Shown: piece by piece, positions 8,972-19,400 of the stretch
Layout of the letters: each line of letters opens with the position of its first letter
Numbering within the stretch: the stretch's first letter is position 1
Source: Fibrobacter sp. UBA4223
GTDB lineage: Bacteria > Fibrobacterota > Fibrobacteria > Fibrobacterales > Fibrobacteraceae
Direction: 5' to 3'
NCBI GenBank assembly: GCA_002382975.1
Contig: DFTB01000010.1
Span: 50,271 to 114,270, forward strand
DNA length: 64,000 nt
The notes under the pieces: model-generated
Databases searched by the model: none
What the model was told of the DNA's origin: nothing
The model's input: only the letters and a program-made list of their open reading frames with translations
Made by a program: the position numbers and the translations under genes

Positions 8972-10627
8972 ATGGATGAAGGAATAAAAGTAAGAATAGA
9001 TTCTCTCTACCATGCGCTATCCATTTTGGCGAATGGAGCGTATACCTATGTTACCCATATCGAATCAAATTGGACACGATGGTCCAAGGAGGCGGTGGAT
9101 TACTTTGACCTGCCTGAAGAGTACATGCAGGATGCCCTGACCTGTTGGATGAAAAAGATTCACCCTGAAGATCGTCTAGGGTTCAAGGAAAGAGTTAGGG
9201 GGCTTTTTGATGGGGTTGGCGCTTATCACAACGAACAATACCGAGTCAAGAATAAGGGTGGCCAGTATGTGGTGTGCACCTGTCGTGGTGTGGTGTTGTG
9301 TGATGAGCATGGAAAACCTTCGTTTTTTGGTGGCGTTGTCAGGAACAATGACGCCCTGAGTTATTTTGACGATGTTACCAATACCAGGAGCCTTTATGGT
9401 TTTATGGATGACCTGCGCTCTTCTACCTGGAAAGGGGAAAAACTCCAGGTGATGATGCTGGGCCTTTCGGAGTTTTCGCACCTGAATGAAATTTACGGCT
9501 ACACCTTCGGGAACCGGGTGCTGCAGGAATTCGCCAAGATGATCAAGGTGGAAGCTTTTGATATGGGAGAGTGGTACCGCATGGACGGCACCAAGTTTGC
9601 CATCGTGTGCAAGAACGCCACCTCCGAAGACCTCAAGAACCTTTACAAGCGGATACAGTACAACTGTATTCACGACCTGATAGTGGATGGCCAACATGTG
9701 GTGCTTTCCTTTGTGGCGGGCGCCATCAACCTGGAACGGTTTGACGTGTCCGTAGAAACGGTTTATTCGTGTCTCCGTTTCGCCTATTATGAGTCCAAGA
9801 TTAACCATTTGGGCGAACTCTATGTGCTTAAGAACAGCGTCAGCGAAGATAAGCGCTTTGCCATTGAGCGCCTGAATGTAATCCGCAACAGTATTGTGAA
9901 CAACTGCGAAGGATTTTTCCTCTGTTACCAGCCTATCGTAGATGCAGAAACCGAGATGATTACCGGAGCGGAATCCCTGATCCGCTGGAAAAATGACGAA
10001 TATGGAATCGTCTCTCCGCTAGAATTCGTGGAGGTGCTGGAGCGTGACAATCTTTTCCCGGAGCTTGGCCGGTGGATCTTGCGTACGGCATTAAAAGATG
10101 CGAAGAAGTTCCTCAGGCGTTATCCGGGATTCGTGGTGAACGTGAACCTGTCCTATACCCAGCTGGAAAATCGTGATTTTGTAGAAGACGTGCTGGCCAT
10201 TCTCAAGGAGACGGGGTATCCGCCCCAGAATCTCTGCCTTGAAATTACGGAGCGCTGCCGTATGCTAGACACTTCGCTCTTGAAGGAGATATTTACGGCC
10301 CTTCGGGAGCATGGCGTCAAGGTGGCTCTGGACGATTTCGGCACGGGGTTCAGTTCTCTCGGTATCTTGCGGGAACTGCCTGTTTCCACAGTGAAGATCG
10401 ACCGCAGCTTTGTCATAAACATCGAGAAGGATTCTTCGGACCAGAACACGGTGCGGTTCATTTCGGAGCTGGCCAATTCCTTCTCCTCGTCGGTGACGGC
10501 GGAAGGTATCGAGACCGCCGAAATGCGGGATTACTTGCTCCGTTTCAAGATCAAGAGCCTGCAGGGGTATTACTATTCCAAGCCGCTTCCGGTGAAGGAT
10601 TTTATGGAAAAGTATATCAAGGCTTAA
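8972..10627 (+). CDS. PAS - degenerate GGDEF - EAL phosphodiesterase
   Basis: A 551-residue protein. Residues about 15-125 are a PAS_3-like fold (KIHPEDRLGFKERV, FGGVVRN). Residues about 135-290 are a GGDEF domain whose signature is replaced by MDGTKF, so it should not make c-di-GMP but may bind GTP or be structural. Residues about 305-545 are an EAL domain with the catalytic set visible: E334-SLIR, NVNLSY, EITER, DDFGTG (D454, D455), VKIDRSF, AEGIE and LQGYYYSKP. Hydrolysis of c-di-GMP is therefore expected. It starts 11 bp after the FIST-diguanylate cyclase, giving a synthase/hydrolase pair. Its TAA overlaps the stop codon of the convergent gene at 10624. Confidence 0.9.
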   Translation: MDEGIKVRIDSLYHALSILANGAYTYVTHIESNWTRWSKEAVDYFDLPEEYMQDALTCWMKKIHPEDRLGFKERVRGLFDGVGAYHNEQYRVKNKGGQYVVCTCRGVVLCDEHGKPSFFGGVVRNNDALSYFDDVTNTRSLYGFMDDLRSSTWKGEKLQVMMLGLSEFSHLNEIYGYTFGNRVLQEFAKMIKVEAFDMGEWYRMDGTKFAIVCKNATSEDLKNLYKRIQYNCIHDLIVDGQHVVLSFVAGAINLERFDVSVETVYSCLRFAYYESKINHLGELYVLKNSVSEDKRFAIERLNVIRNSIVNNCEGFFLCYQPIVDAETEMITGAESLIRWKNDEYGIVSPLEFVEVLERDNLFPELGRWILRTALKDAKKFLRRYPGFVVNVNLSYTQLENRDFVEDVLAILKETGYPPQNLCLEITERCRMLDTSLLKEIFTALREHGVKVALDDFGTGFSSLGILRELPVSTVKIDRSFVINIEKDSSDQNTVRFISELANSFSSSVTAEGIETAEMRDYLLRFKIKSLQGYYYSKPLPVKDFMEKYIKA

Positions 10628-12222
10628 TGCTTTTTCTCTTCGCCTGTTGAATAAAGGGAGTAGGTAGGCATTGAAATAGTCAAGCCGACATAGGCTCCGT
10701 TGGAATTTTGATAGGCGTTGGTCCATTTTCGGTGGGCGATGCTAACCCAGCCGATATCCAGGTTCATGACGTCCCCAAGCGAGATATAGCCGCCCAGCAT
10801 GAGGGTGGGTCTATCCGGGTGGAAAAAGAAATGCCCCCTGGCGCCAAATTCGACGTCTCTTCCGAATGCCATTTCTGCCATGGCCACCGGGGCAAAGTAA
10901 AAATCGAGCAGCTTGTATTCCGGCTCAGACTCGTTGCTGTAGGCTTCCTTTTCTCGGGTTCTTTCTGATACTAGCCATGAAAGTGCTACGCCGGTACCAA
11001 TTCCGATAACTCCAGCTCTGCCGTAGTAACGCAACTTGACCGTCATGGGCCAGGTGAACATTTCGGTGGAGTCTGGATTGATGGTTCCTTCAAATTCTTG
11101 TTTTAGTTCCTGAGAGGCGCTCAAGAAACTCATGACAAAACCGGTATTGAACTGAAAATAAAAGCCGTAATCCCGCACTTTGGGCCCTTCGTTAATATTG
11201 GTATTCTGGTCGGATGTGTAGTCTGAGGCCGGCTCGTTTTCTTCATAGCTGTAATTGTAGGTCTGAACCTTGGTTGGCTTTTTGTATTTGCCCCAGACGA
11301 TATGTCCTTCGAGCCCCTTCCTGATTTTTCGGTCGGAATAAATCTGCTTGCCGATGTATCGCTCCGAAGGCAACTGGAGATACATGGTAGAATTGCTGTG
11401 GGGCGTCTGGAGCAGAAGGGTTCCCAATTTTACGTCTTCGTCTACGCTGTATATGAACAGCTCCTTGCCGTTCAGCGTGTATGTGGCAGAAAATCCCTTC
11501 TTTAGATATATGTCGAAGTCTTTTTTATTTGACGTGAGCTTGAATTCCAGGTATTCTCCCTCTGAGTTGCTTTTCATTTTATCTATGAACAGGGGGGCAA
11601 GCTGGTTCCTGTCATTGTTGCGGAACAAGACCTCTTGGCAGGCTTCGTACCACAAGGACACCTGCTGGTTCCAGGCTCCGGACTTCTGAGGGTCCTTATC
11701 GACTTCAAAGTAATAGGCGACTTCTACGCCATCGGAAAGTGGCTCCGGCGATGCCTGGCCCTCCATTTTTAGCCATTGCTCCGGGCTCCAACCGTGCAAT
11801 GGCATGGCTTTGTAGCAAGTTTCTATGGCTTCTCGCTTGTCCTTGATGCTGGCGACAAGCCTTGTCCCGCTTAGGCGGATTTCACCGGTAAGTTCCTGGT
11901 AATGATTTTCGAATTCGGGGAGAGTTACCCTGTAAAAAGAATCGCAGTCTCTGTCCAGTTCTTCGGATAGGGAAATCTCGCTACAGCGGTCGTTCATTTC
12001 CTGGATTTCTTGGGCCTCGCTCCACAGGTCGGTGAGCTTTTGGCGTGTTCCGTAATCCAAATCATCTCGGTCCCTGTAAGTTTGCAACTGCTTTAATTTT
12101 GACTGGATTTCTTCTTTTGAAATGGTCGAAAGAAGAATGGAAGGTTCTGCCATCGAAAAGATTGGGAGGCAGAGAACGGCGAATCCCATAAACTGGAAAA
12201 TCTTTTGGCTTATCCATTTCAT
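10624..12222 (-). CDS. Envelope protein, signal peptide plus probable beta-barrel C-terminus
   Basis: A 532-residue exported protein, family not recognised. ATG 12222 is preceded by GAGG and overlaps the stop of the upstream gene (ATGA). Signal peptide residues about 1-25 (ending FSMA). Residues 30-160 are helical and charged, with a Cys-containing segment (NDRCSEISL, DRDCDSF). The last 170 residues alternate polar and aromatic residues (GFYFQFNTGFVMSF, VKLRYYGRAGVIGIGTG, ARGHFFFHPDRPTLMLGGY) as in outer-membrane barrels, and end with a Lys/His tail. It is the last gene of a three-gene minus-strand operon and may be the outer-membrane part of a small envelope complex. Confidence 0.65.
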   Translation of the reverse strand: MKWISQKIFQFMGFAVLCLPIFSMAEPSILLSTISKEEIQSKLKQLQTYRDRDDLDYGTRQKLTDLWSEAQEIQEMNDRCSEISLSEELDRDCDSFYRVTLPEFENHYQELTGEIRLSGTRLVASIKDKREAIETCYKAMPLHGWSPEQWLKMEGQASPEPLSDGVEVAYYFEVDKDPQKSGAWNQQVSLWYEACQEVLFRNNDRNQLAPLFIDKMKSNSEGEYLEFKLTSNKKDFDIYLKKGFSATYTLNGKELFIYSVDEDVKLGTLLLQTPHSNSTMYLQLPSERYIGKQIYSDRKIRKGLEGHIVWGKYKKPTKVQTYNYSYEENEPASDYTSDQNTNINEGPKVRDYGFYFQFNTGFVMSFLSASQELKQEFEGTINPDSTEMFTWPMTVKLRYYGRAGVIGIGTGVALSWLVSERTREKEAYSNESEPEYKLLDFYFAPVAMAEMAFGRDVEFGARGHFFFHPDRPTLMLGGYISLGDVMNLDIGWVSIAHRKWTNAYQNSNGAYVGLTISMPTYSLYSTGEEKKH

Positions 12223-13427
12223 GGGCAAACCTCAAGAGTTTCGATACAGTTACCCAGGTCCATCTTTTTCAGGGCGTTGGTCTGAGCTTCGTCTTTTGTC
12301 CTGCCGGCTCCAGTTCCGCTCCATTTGCATTCCCTGGTTCCCGCCGAAAGGGAAAGGCTGACCTTGTAGCTGGTGATGTTCTTCAGAGTGCGTTCGGAAG
12401 TAGACTTGATACGGACGGTGACTGTTTGGGCGCTCCTGTCTTGCACCACCTGGCCGAAGTGTTTTGAAATCTGGTCGGCTACGGCGGCGCAAGACGACGG
12501 CCCTTGGTTGCAGGTGAGATTTAGCGGGCATACAGAAGAAGAAACCTGGTAGGGAACCTTGGTTGCTATGAGGCCCGCGAGGTTGCGCTGGTTTGCAGAA
12601 ATGGCCGGTTGGATAAGGATTTCGCCGGAACCGCGGGTCAGCTTGCTTGCCGGAATTTGGAAGGTGGCTGCACCTTGGGCATCGGTAGCGGCATTTGCAA
12701 GGGGTTTTCCGCCGTTTTCGATAAGGAGTGGAAAATTGGGGATTGGCCCCTTGGGGCCCGCTACGGTTACGGTTAGGAGAAGGTTCGATTTCGGGCCGAG
12801 TTCTTGCGGGTTGCCCTCCTTCGAAACGGAAATCTGGAGCTGCCGTAGGGCTAGCGTCAGTGCCTGCTGTATGGCGGCGGATTCCGTCTTGAGCCGCATG
12901 GAGTTGTCCAGAGGAGTGTATAAGGACATTTCCTCCAGGATGGGCTCCTGGGATTTTACGATTCCTGGAATTGTGGCGAGCTGTCGGTCTGTTTCGACAA
13001 AACGCTGTTCTGCAAGGGCCTGTCTTGCCTTGGTTTCCGTTTCGTTGATTGTGCGCTGGAGGGTTTCCAGCTTGAACCTGTATTTGGAAACGAGCTCGTC
13101 CAGATCCAGGGTGGCGGTGGCTCCGAAACGCTTGCCGTCCTTGGGTAGAACCTGAATGCGGATGCCGTTTAGAAGCAAGTCTGATCTGGAAAAATTCTGG
13201 CTTTTAATTGTCTTTTCGATTTCGGAGTTGCCGTTGTCGGGGGTTGTTTCACTGTGGGTTACGCTTGTGGAGGCGTCAATATGTACAGAAATCTGTTTGG
13301 CAACCCCCGCACGTGCCGCCTCCGTAGCCGCCTCCTGGGATTCTTCGGAATAGCCGGTCCAGGAAATAACCTTGGCCGAAACGGCTATGGCAAAAACGAA
13401 GAAAATGAGGAGAACTTTCGGAAACAT
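12219..13427 (-). CDS. Secreted LPP20/FlgT-like protein with Ig-like segment
   Basis: A 402-residue exported protein, signal peptide residues 1-18. Residues 20-115 resemble the LPP20/FlgT-N type domain: a short strand (ISWTGYS), an Ala-rich helix (EESQEAATEAARAGVAKQI) and a following SxxxH strand region. A coiled coil (LETLQRTINETETKARQAL) follows. Residues about 210-290 look like an Ig/carboxypeptidase-regulatory beta domain (LLLTVTVAGPKGPIPNFPLLI, ANAATDAQGAATFQIP). The C-terminal part, with five or six cysteines, ends with SLSAGTRECKWSG and KDEAQTNALKKM, a second LPP20-like repeat. Middle gene of the operon, 13 bp after the lipoprotein gene. Function unknown. Confidence 0.65.
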   Translation of the reverse strand: MFPKVLLIFFVFAIAVSAKVISWTGYSEESQEAATEAARAGVAKQISVHIDASTSVTHSETTPDNGNSEIEKTIKSQNFSRSDLLLNGIRIQVLPKDGKRFGATATLDLDELVSKYRFKLETLQRTINETETKARQALAEQRFVETDRQLATIPGIVKSQEPILEEMSLYTPLDNSMRLKTESAAIQQALTLALRQLQISVSKEGNPQELGPKSNLLLTVTVAGPKGPIPNFPLLIENGGKPLANAATDAQGAATFQIPASKLTRGSGEILIQPAISANQRNLAGLIATKVPYQVSSSVCPLNLTCNQGPSSCAAVADQISKHFGQVVQDRSAQTVTVRIKSTSERTLKNITSYKVSLSLSAGTRECKWSGTGAGRTKDEAQTNALKKMDLGNCIETLEVCP

Positions 13428-13440
13428 ACGGAATGCCGGG

Positions 13441-14391
13441 TTAGTTCAGTTCCAGAATGATAAGCTTGTTGACGATGTTGTTCTTCTTTGCCTGGGCAGA
13501 AGAGGAAACGGCGCTTTTGATGGCCGAATAGACGGCGTAGGCGTCCGGATAAACCTCGGGGTCTGCATAGACGATGATGTCTATGGTCCTTTCGGTTACG
13601 TTATTGACTCGAACCGACTTGAAAGTACTTCTCAGGGAAGATATGCTCAGGTCTTGCAGGTCTTCCAGTCCCGAACCCTGGAACCGTTCGCCAATCCGGA
13701 GGACCACCTTATACTGGACGCCTTTCTTGGCGTCTTCGTTCCAGTAAGAGAGGATTGTCTTTTCTAGGGCGGGGAGCGCCTTTTTGGCGGCAGAAATTAC
13801 CAGGTAACGCTGTTTGTCCTTGCTGTTCCCGTGGTTCTGGACCATACCGGTCTTGGAGCCGAGCTGCCTGGCTGTGGAGGTTTCATAGGCGGAAAGTTCG
13901 ACGTTCACCATGTCGTTCTTGATGGAGCCGGAGAACTTAATATAGACGTCGGCGCCGAGGGCAAGTCCTGCAATGTAGGACATGTCGTCGCCGTTGCCAG
14001 AAATATCGCCCTGCATCTGGATTAGGTTGGACAGGTCTTCGGAACCTTCCAGGGAGCGCACCTCGTAGCCCTTTTCGGTCAGGTATTCGTTAATCCCTTC
14101 CATGACGGCCTTGGCAAAGGGATTGTTGGAAACGACCTCCATGGGGGAGGAGCCTTTACCCGAGGCGGCGGGTAGTGCCATCAGTATGGGGCGAGAAACT
14201 CCGGAGTAAGCGGCGGTAGGGGCCGAGGTTACAGACGGGGTGCTTGCCGCAGGGCTGGTTTCGGAGTCTAGCGCGCTGTATCCTGCCCGTGCCCTGGCGC
14301 GTTCCGCGTCGTGGGATGGGGGCGCAGAGGTGCAACCGGCTATGCCTAAAAGGGCCGCGGCAAAAATTATGTAGCGACAAAGTGTTTTCAT
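13441..14391 (-). CDS. Lipoprotein, DUF6175-like
   Basis: A 316-residue lipoprotein with lipobox GIAGC at Cys20 and a low-complexity Ala/Ser/Pro linker (residues 22-65). The folded part begins at RPILMALPA, a strand pattern seen in the Bacteroidetes-type DUF6175 family; the assignment is by resemblance only. Two alpha/beta repeats follow (ADVYIKFSGSIKNDMVNVEL; YKVVLRIGERFQGSG), like small nucleotide-free TolB-N or GNA1162-type domains. It is the first gene of the operon with the LPP20-like and barrel proteins, which suggests a common periplasmic role. A TAATATAAG stretch about 15-23 bases upstream of the start could serve as the -10 region. Confidence 0.65.
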   Translation of the reverse strand: MKTLCRYIIFAAALLGIAGCTSAPPSHDAERARARAGYSALDSETSPAASTPSVTSAPTAAYSGVSRPILMALPAASGKGSSPMEVVSNNPFAKAVMEGINEYLTEKGYEVRSLEGSEDLSNLIQMQGDISGNGDDMSYIAGLALGADVYIKFSGSIKNDMVNVELSAYETSTARQLGSKTGMVQNHGNSKDKQRYLVISAAKKALPALEKTILSYWNEDAKKGVQYKVVLRIGERFQGSGLEDLQDLSISSLRSTFKSVRVNNVTERTIDIIVYADPEVYPDAYAVYSAIKSAVSSSAQAKKNNIVNKLIILELN

Positions 14392-14451
14392 TGTTCTTCC
14401 TTGCCTCTAATATAAGTTTTCTACGGACGAATTAAGCAAAAAAAAGGATTT

Positions 14452-16422
14452 CTACTGGATTTCTATACCTGTATCGCGTTCGATGACTGTCTCGCAGGCC
14501 GCCTTGAAGGTTTCGGGGGTGGCGACGATGGTTAGGCTCTGTTTTTTTGTACGAGTCACACCCGTATAAAGAATCTGGCGATTCAATAACGGATGTCCCT
14601 TTCGCGTAGGCAGGAACATCATGATGTTCGGGTAGCCGGATCCCTGGGATTTGTGGATGGTAATCGCGAAGGAGGGGTCTAGGCAATCTTCTGGGAAATA
14701 GGAGAGCGGGTAGAATACAAACTGGGATTTTTTCTTGAGCATCAAGAAAAGCTGGTCGTGCCTCGCGGACTGCACCACGATTCCCGTGTCGCCGTTGTAC
14801 AGTTCAAATTCGCTCTGGTTGCGATTAAATATCAGGATTTGTCCCACGAACCTGGGGGCCACAGCCTGGGTAAGCGTTTCCGAGACGATTTGGTTCAATG
14901 TTTCAACGCCCCGGTTTCCTCGCCGTTCTGCCGATAGGATGCGTGACCGATTGGCCAATTCCCATAACTGGTTCCGGATTTCAAGTTGCTCGGGAGGAAT
15001 GCAATCTGCAGCGATGTCCGGGTTTACGGACTGGGCAAGTTCCATAAGCGGTGAGTAGAATTTTTTTGTCCACTTGCAGACAAGGCTTTCGACTGCCCGG
15101 AGTTCCTCTCTGCGGGAGAGGGCTTTTCCCTGATTCAGGTCAAGCATGTAGATGCTGTCGGCTTGTTCCCAATAGCGCATGTGTGGTTCAAATGAAGATG
15201 CTTCGAACGGGACTATTTCGCCCCGCTTGATTTTTCCGGCGAGTATGCCTATTTTAGAATCATCGCCGAAACGATTGGAACGGGTGAGCTTGACCACGAA
15301 ATTGCGGTTGAATTCCAGGATGTTTCCAAGTACCGCGCCTGCATCGACGGAGGGTAGCTGGTTCGGGTCTCCAAGGATGAATAGCTTGAAGTTCCCGCTG
15401 GGGGGGAGAGCCTGGAGGAAGGCGGCAAAGAGCGAGATGTCAATCATGCTGGCTTCGTCAATGATGTAGATGGCCTGCTCAGGAAGCGGATTGCCAGAAT
15501 TGAATGTGAATCCGCCCTTTGCAATACTGTATTTCAAGAGTCTATGGAGTGTACTGCTCGAAGCCTTTGTCAATTTTTCTAAAATGCGGGGGTGTTCCTT
15601 CTTTTTCGAATCCGAAATTTCGCGCAGGGTATCTTCCATGCTTTCGGCGAGACGGTCCGCTGCCTTGCCGCTGGGGGCCGCCATGTACAAATCCCAGTTT
15701 AGGTAATTGGCGTCACATTCAAAGAGTTTCCACAGCAAAAAACCGATAACGGTTGTCTTTCCAGTGCCGGGACCGCCCGTAATAATCAGATTCTGCTTTG
15801 CGCCTCGGGTGATAACTTCGATTTGACGGTCGTCAAAAACAATAGGGGAACCTTCGCGCAAAAGATTCTGTACAAATTGTTTTGTCTGTTTTACATCGTT
15901 GTTGTCTAGTGTAGTTTCCTTAAAGAATCCCGACTTGAAGATGTTTTCGATATGGCCCTTGTCTTCAAGGTGCTTGGCCGAAATGAGATAACAGCCGTCG
16001 GTCGTTTGCTGAATGCATAGGGGAGTTGATTCCTTTCCAACAATTTGCGCATAGTTCCCCGAAAGAAAGTCCTTCACGCCATTCCTGATGACTGATGAAA
16101 AGATTTCCGCCACCGCGTAAGGTTCCTGCCGCTTGATGCCTTTCAACGTATCCCGGCTTTCTGCTTGCACAACGAGACCATCCCTTTTTTGTTTCCACTT
16201 GGCGAAAAGGCGTTCGGAATCGAGGGGGATACGGGTGTTGCCGTCTTCCAACAGGGAGAGGTAGATGTATAGTACTTTCTGCGCGTCGCCCGAAAGGTTC
16301 GGCCTTTGCTGCAGGTCGCAGAGCAGATTGTGCATTTTTTCGGCGATAGGGGAAATTCCGCGCATTTCGCGGAGCAAGGAGTAAAACTCAGCTGTAGTTT
16401 CGCAGATGTTCGTATTTTCCAT
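14452..16422 (-). CDS. recD: Exodeoxyribonuclease V subunit RecD
   Basis: A 656-residue SF1B helicase. Walker A GGPGTGKT at 216-223, Walker B YIIDEASMID, motif III GDPNQLPSVDAGAVLG, and motif VI-like AITIHKSQGSGYPNIMMFLP plus YTGVTRTKK. RecD is the 5'-3' motor of RecBCD and controls its nuclease. The start was set at ATG 16422, which shares a base with the recB stop (TAATG) and has AAGGAG upstream; a longer in-frame extension overlaps recB and is not needed. Last gene of recC-recB-recD. Confidence 0.95.
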   Translation of the reverse strand: MENTNICETTAEFYSLLREMRGISPIAEKMHNLLCDLQQRPNLSGDAQKVLYIYLSLLEDGNTRIPLDSERLFAKWKQKRDGLVVQAESRDTLKGIKRQEPYAVAEIFSSVIRNGVKDFLSGNYAQIVGKESTPLCIQQTTDGCYLISAKHLEDKGHIENIFKSGFFKETTLDNNDVKQTKQFVQNLLREGSPIVFDDRQIEVITRGAKQNLIITGGPGTGKTTVIGFLLWKLFECDANYLNWDLYMAAPSGKAADRLAESMEDTLREISDSKKKEHPRILEKLTKASSSTLHRLLKYSIAKGGFTFNSGNPLPEQAIYIIDEASMIDISLFAAFLQALPPSGNFKLFILGDPNQLPSVDAGAVLGNILEFNRNFVVKLTRSNRFGDDSKIGILAGKIKRGEIVPFEASSFEPHMRYWEQADSIYMLDLNQGKALSRREELRAVESLVCKWTKKFYSPLMELAQSVNPDIAADCIPPEQLEIRNQLWELANRSRILSAERRGNRGVETLNQIVSETLTQAVAPRFVGQILIFNRNQSEFELYNGDTGIVVQSARHDQLFLMLKKKSQFVFYPLSYFPEDCLDPSFAITIHKSQGSGYPNIMMFLPTRKGHPLLNRQILYTGVTRTKKQSLTIVATPETFKAACETVIERDTGIEIQ

Positions 16423-19400
16423 TATGCAGTCTCCTTTGCACTGCGCCCCATGAGTGCGGCTATGTTGCGGTAGCTCCTTTCGAGATCGGCGTAGCATTTC
16501 CACGTTTGACAATAAATGCCGTTGCTGGTATTTGCATGGGTGCCTCGGGCCAGGGCGTAGTAGATTCCGCCAAAATGCCGCTCGTAAATATCTTCTTCAC
16601 TCATGTTGCCGTAGAAATGCCTGAGCCATTTTATGAGCAGGTAGCTATAGAGGACCCGTTGCACAGAATACTCGTCCGTTATTTTTTGAGAGAGGGCGTC
16701 CTTGTCGCTGTAGTCGGCGTCGTCCATTACGTCCGATTTCCAGTCTAGAATGGAGTAATAGTCTTCACCATCATCGCCCTTCCGAACGAACATCAGGTCG
16801 ATAAATCCCTTGCAGAGCGTATTCATCCAGTTGGATTTACTCGAATCGTGGGCGTCTAAATGAAATCCCATTTCGGCCCGACGATTGCTTGCGGGCAAAG
16901 TCTTGAGTCGGAAAGTCTTTCCGGTCGCCTCGCTTCCGTGAATTTCGGGAAGTTCCGCATTCATTGTATTCCAGATAAAACCGGCTGTGAGGCTGCTCCA
17001 TTCGGGATGTTCCTGGATATGGATGGAATTTCCCAGATAGATTCGGATTATCAGGTTGCTAAGTTCTTCATCGTTGCAGGCGGCATCTTCGTCGGGCAAG
17101 TTGCCAACACGTTCAAAATCCAGGTTTTCAAAAACCTTATGTAATGCGTCGCCCAAGTTGGCTCCGCGGGGATAGTTCGGAAGGCTCGAAATGGGCGCCG
17201 TCCTGTCGTAGTTGTTGCAGGGAATCACCAGCGAAGAGGCTTCGTCAATTACGATGCTCGCATTTTCACGAGAAAGAGGAGCAACTCCGGCATCTTGATC
17301 ATCACGGCCCGAGACAACGGCGTCTTCGCGGTTTGTCCGGTTTCCGTCAATCGAAATATCGTCAAACTCGTTACGAGCAGTATCGGACTTGCTTTCAAGC
17401 AGTCGTTTTTTAGATGCAAGACTGGAATAGGAATACTGGTAGATGCAGGCTCCGTTTACGCTGCGCTGCAGGACTTCGAAATTGGGCAGTTCGCTTGTAT
17501 CGTTTTTTGCATCTTTTGCATTGTGCAATATCTGGGCGACGATATTCTTTAAATCAGGGACACTTGTTTGGGCATAGGGGTCGTCTTGTTGCTCGCGGGC
17601 GTATTTTGTTTCAGAAAGATTTGCAAGAGCACGGGCCAAAAATGCAAAAGGCTTGTTTGGGTTGATTTTCCAGTCCCCATCGCCTGCATCTTCGTGCCAG
17701 ATTTTGTACCGCGGTACAATCATCAGGGACTCTGCGCGCGTATAGGCGACATAGATAAGGCGTCTCCATTCGTCGTGGTTTTCGTCTAGACTGATTCTAC
17801 GGGAAACATCGGCGTCAAAACCGAAGAATTTCTTTCCTTCGAAGCTGAACGAATATGGGGCGCGTTCAGGTTTGAAATTGTCGCCCCGGAGTCCGCCCGT
17901 AATAATCGCGATAGGGAATGCGAGCCCTTTTGACGCATAAATTGTCATAAGGCTTACCGCATCAAAATCGCTGCCTTTCGCTACAAGGTTGCCATCGGTA
18001 TCATCCACGTCTTCGGAAGCATTCGCAAGTCCCTGCAGGTGCTTTATGGTTTCTTCAAGGGAAACGTGGTTGTTGTATAGAAAATCGAAAATGTAGGTCC
18101 CGATTTGCTTGATTTTTGCCAGCTGCTGCAAGGTCGCAGGCGTACTCAGATACTTGTCTATTTCGGTTTCCTGGTAAATGCTTTCTTGAAGTTCTGCCCA
18201 GCGGGACTTTGAAACCAGATGCCGCCAAGACATAAACAGTTTCATGATTCGGCTGGTCGGGTAAGTGAACGATTCGTCTTCGACGCGTTCCAGAGGTACC
18301 CTGAAAAAGTCCGTGATGAGAGCCTCGTTCAAGAATTTCCGATTCCAGCTGGAAAAATCGGGCGCATTAAGGGCTTTCAGGAACGAAATCCAGTTGGCAC
18401 ATTCCCTGCCGCTGAACAGGTTCGTGTCCTTGTAACGGGCATACGGTATTCCCACCTGCGCAAGCGCGCTTTCCATGGCTGTCATTTCGCTCCGGGTACG
18501 GGAAAGAATGGCGAAATCCGAAAAGCGAACATTCCGCATTTCCTTCTTGTCCTTGTCGAAGACCTGCAATGCCGTTTTTGTGCTGTCTATAGCGCTAGGA
18601 GCGCAACACTCCACAATCTTTCTCACGGCAAAGTCGGCAAATTCAAATTCGTCGTTAATCCTTGAAATCCAGAAGGGCTTGGCCGGTTTGCCGTTCAGAG
18701 TGGGAGACTTTTTCTTGCGCTCTGCTGGGGGAACTTCCGATTTAGAAAAGTCACCCTTGTCTAAAAAGTCTTCTTTGAACAGTTCATTGCAGGCTTCAAT
18801 AATTTCATCGCTAGAACGGTTGTTTGTCGAAAGTCGTCGCCCGTTTTCTCTGCCGATTTCGGAGATGGCCTTACGATACACGCCGACATCGGCTCCCTGG
18901 AACGAAAAAATAGACTGCTTGGGGTCTCCCACTACCACAATGTTGTTGTCGGGGGCGTCCAGGAAAATGGTCTTGAAGATATCCCATTGCAACTGGTTTG
19001 TGTCCTGGAACTCGTCAATGATGGCGTAGCGGTAGGTTTCCCGTAGTTTTTGCAACAGCTCGCCGTTTCCTCTCACTATGGAATCGTGGACTCCATTAAT
19101 CATATCACTGAAAGACTGCGACTTGCTTTCTCGTTTGCCCTTCTGCCACAGTTCAACAAGTTCGTTCACATGGTCGCAAATGAACTGGTGATAATTGCTG
19201 AGTTTCTTTTTTTGCAGGTCTTTTTTCTGAAGATCGAAGAAAAAATCTATGGCATTGTTCAATTCATTGGTATTCCAAATGCCACGCCAATTCTTGTCAA
19301 ATTTTTTTCCGCTAAATAGCTTATCCGTGCCGTCGTATGATTTAAGTGCTTCGATGAAGTCAGAAAGCTTTACGGTGTTCTTCTTGTTCTTGAATTCTCT

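Noticed and set aside
14392..14451. rRNA or tRNA genes in gaps
   Set aside because: I looked for T-loop-type GTTCGANTC boxes and rRNA landmarks in all larger gaps and found none that form a cloverleaf. Gaps are short or filled by the repeats listed.
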